Shown piece by piece: positions 63,278 through 64,000 of a DNA stretch of 64,000 nucleotides. This stretch comes from Clostridiales bacterium. GTDB taxonomy: Bacteria; Bacillota; Clostridia; Lachnospirales; Lachnospiraceae. The position numbers were made by a program, and so were the translations under genes. The first letter of the stretch is position 1. Each line of letters begins with the position of its first letter. The stretch is from assembly GCA_023663185.1 (NCBI GenBank), contig JAMPHY010000010.1, positions 62,001 to 126,000 on the forward strand, written 5' to 3'. The notes beneath the pieces are model-generated. The model did no database searches, was not told the origin of the DNA, and worked only from the letters and a program-made list of their open reading frames with translations.

Positions 63278-64000
63278 ATGGAGATAAAAACATTATGGAT
63301 TGCTGCAAGTAAACGGCATAAAGGGAACTTAGCGGGAATTTTTGTTCTAATTCTACTTTTATCAGTGACGCTTTTAACTGTCCTGACAGTATGGAAAAAT
63401 TCAGTAAGCTATGTACACGATGAAATGACAAGACTTGGATTTGGAAAAATTACCGCATGGGTATCAGGCGTTCCCGATATCGAAAAACTGACAGATGGGA
63501 TAACCGCTATTCCGGAAGTGACACAAGCAGGTATACAAGCAATTATTTTCTCAGAATACGAGATAAACGGAGAGAAATCGGACAGCGAAGGGCAACTCAT
63601 AACCTATGAGCCTGAACAATACCAATATAAAATTTTTTCAGACAATATGAAGGGATATCAAGTAGGAAATGCCGAAATCAAGCAGGGAGAAATTTATCTT
63701 TCGCCATCTATGCAGTCTATGTTCGGCGTACAGATTGGAGATGAAATCACCTTTCGTATTGCACGCAACAGCGTAGTTAAGTCCTTTGTTGTAAAAGGTT
63801 GGTTTGAAGATCCATTTATGGGCAGCTCCATGATTGGAATGAAAAGCTTTCTCATATGCAATAAAGACCATGAAGAAATTGCCCGTACAATCGACAACAC
63901 AGGCATTGACTCTCTGGCGCGTGACGGATATATGATACATATTTTTCAAAACGACACTAAATTAAGTACAACGGAATTTAACGCACTCCTCAACAATAAT
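63278..64000 (+). CDS. FtsX-like/MacB permease, N-terminal part
   Basis: ATG at 63278 behind GGTGGAAAG; about 241 codons are present before the right edge. MEIKTLWIAASKRHKGNLAG begins the protein; one TM (about 18-40) is followed by an extracytoplasmic MacB-type domain (GFGKITAWVSG, FGVQIGDEITF, SFVVKGWFEDP). The remaining TM helices would lie outside the window. It is the partner of the adjacent ATPase. Confidence 0.82.
   Translation, partial: MEIKTLWIAASKRHKGNLAGIFVLILLLSVTLLTVLTVWKNSVSYVHDEMTRLGFGKITAWVSGVPDIEKLTDGITAIPEVTQAGIQAIIFSEYEINGEKSDSEGQLITYEPEQYQYKIFSDNMKGYQVGNAEIKQGEIYLSPSMQSMFGVQIGDEITFRIARNSVVKSFVVKGWFEDPFMGSSMIGMKSFLICNKDHEEIARTIDNTGIDSLARDGYMIHIFQNDTKLSTTEFNALLNNN

Overview
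The window looks like chromosome of a spore-forming, gut-type Clostridia, most likely a Lachnospiraceae member. Evidence seen here: sporulation genes (a SipL-type DUF3794/LysM protein behind a textbook sigma-E promoter, SpoIID and a SpoIIQ-type protein, a free-standing Spo0A DNA-binding domain), a class 1B dihydroorotate dehydrogenase (pyrK+pyrD), moderately AT-rich DNA, strong GGAGG-type ribosome sites, and a lipid-anchored bile-salt/penicillin-acylase-type hydrolase. The assignment is inference; there is no rRNA gene to confirm it.

Layout. 1-2.8 kb: bactofilin plus a catalytically dead LytM partner, then sipL. 2.9-8.6 kb: accessory DNA. A Phd/YefM-like antitoxin with a truncated toxin is followed by a roughly 5-kb block lying between two copies of a 17-bp direct repeat. 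The block holds an XRE repressor, two 17-bp operators and a divergent operon of a dynamin-like GTPase, a two-TM coiled-coil partner, two zinc-ribbon proteins and a small unknown protein. This is the best candidate here for an undescribed system. 8.6-12.4 kb: a frameshifted secreted protein gene and a three-gene ABC-2 exporter. 12.5-16 kb: pyrC-pyrK-pyrD and a PrcB-like lipoprotein. 16-27.2 kb: chemoreceptor, plsC, a GH9-like lipoprotein with an altered catalytic motif, an amidohydrolase, spoIIQ/spoIID, a calcium-binding-type protein behind a structured leader RNA, and an aconitase-family hydratase.

27.2-51.3 kb: a 24-kb surface polysaccharide locus, almost all on the minus strand. It has an initiating phosphoglycosyltransferase, a chain-length regulator, an EpsG-type polymerase, about eight glycosyltransferases, an O-acyltransferase, large membrane proteins, a PglK/MsbA-type ABC exporter, GtrA and GtrB, and PseB, PseC and PseI for a pseudaminic-acid-type sugar. 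PseH, PseG and PseF are absent from the window. 51.5-59.2 kb: the stand-alone Spo0A domain, then a GDP-L-fucose operon (gmd, membrane protein, fcl, manC). This operon is apparently activated by a divergent AraC regulator through two direct repeats abutting the gmd -35 box. A PAP2-like protein and a lone rfbD follow.

59.2-64 kb: an alpha/beta hydrolase, then a LysR regulator divergent from an operon of a lipoprotein Ntn-hydrolase and a MacB-type ABC exporter, cut by the window end.

Two related intergenic palindromes (about 24.8 and 27.7 kb) and a triple hairpin (about 51.4 kb) suggest dispersed repeat families. No tRNA, rRNA, CRISPR array, transposase or prophage gene was recognised, and no gene-free stretch exceeds 300 bases.
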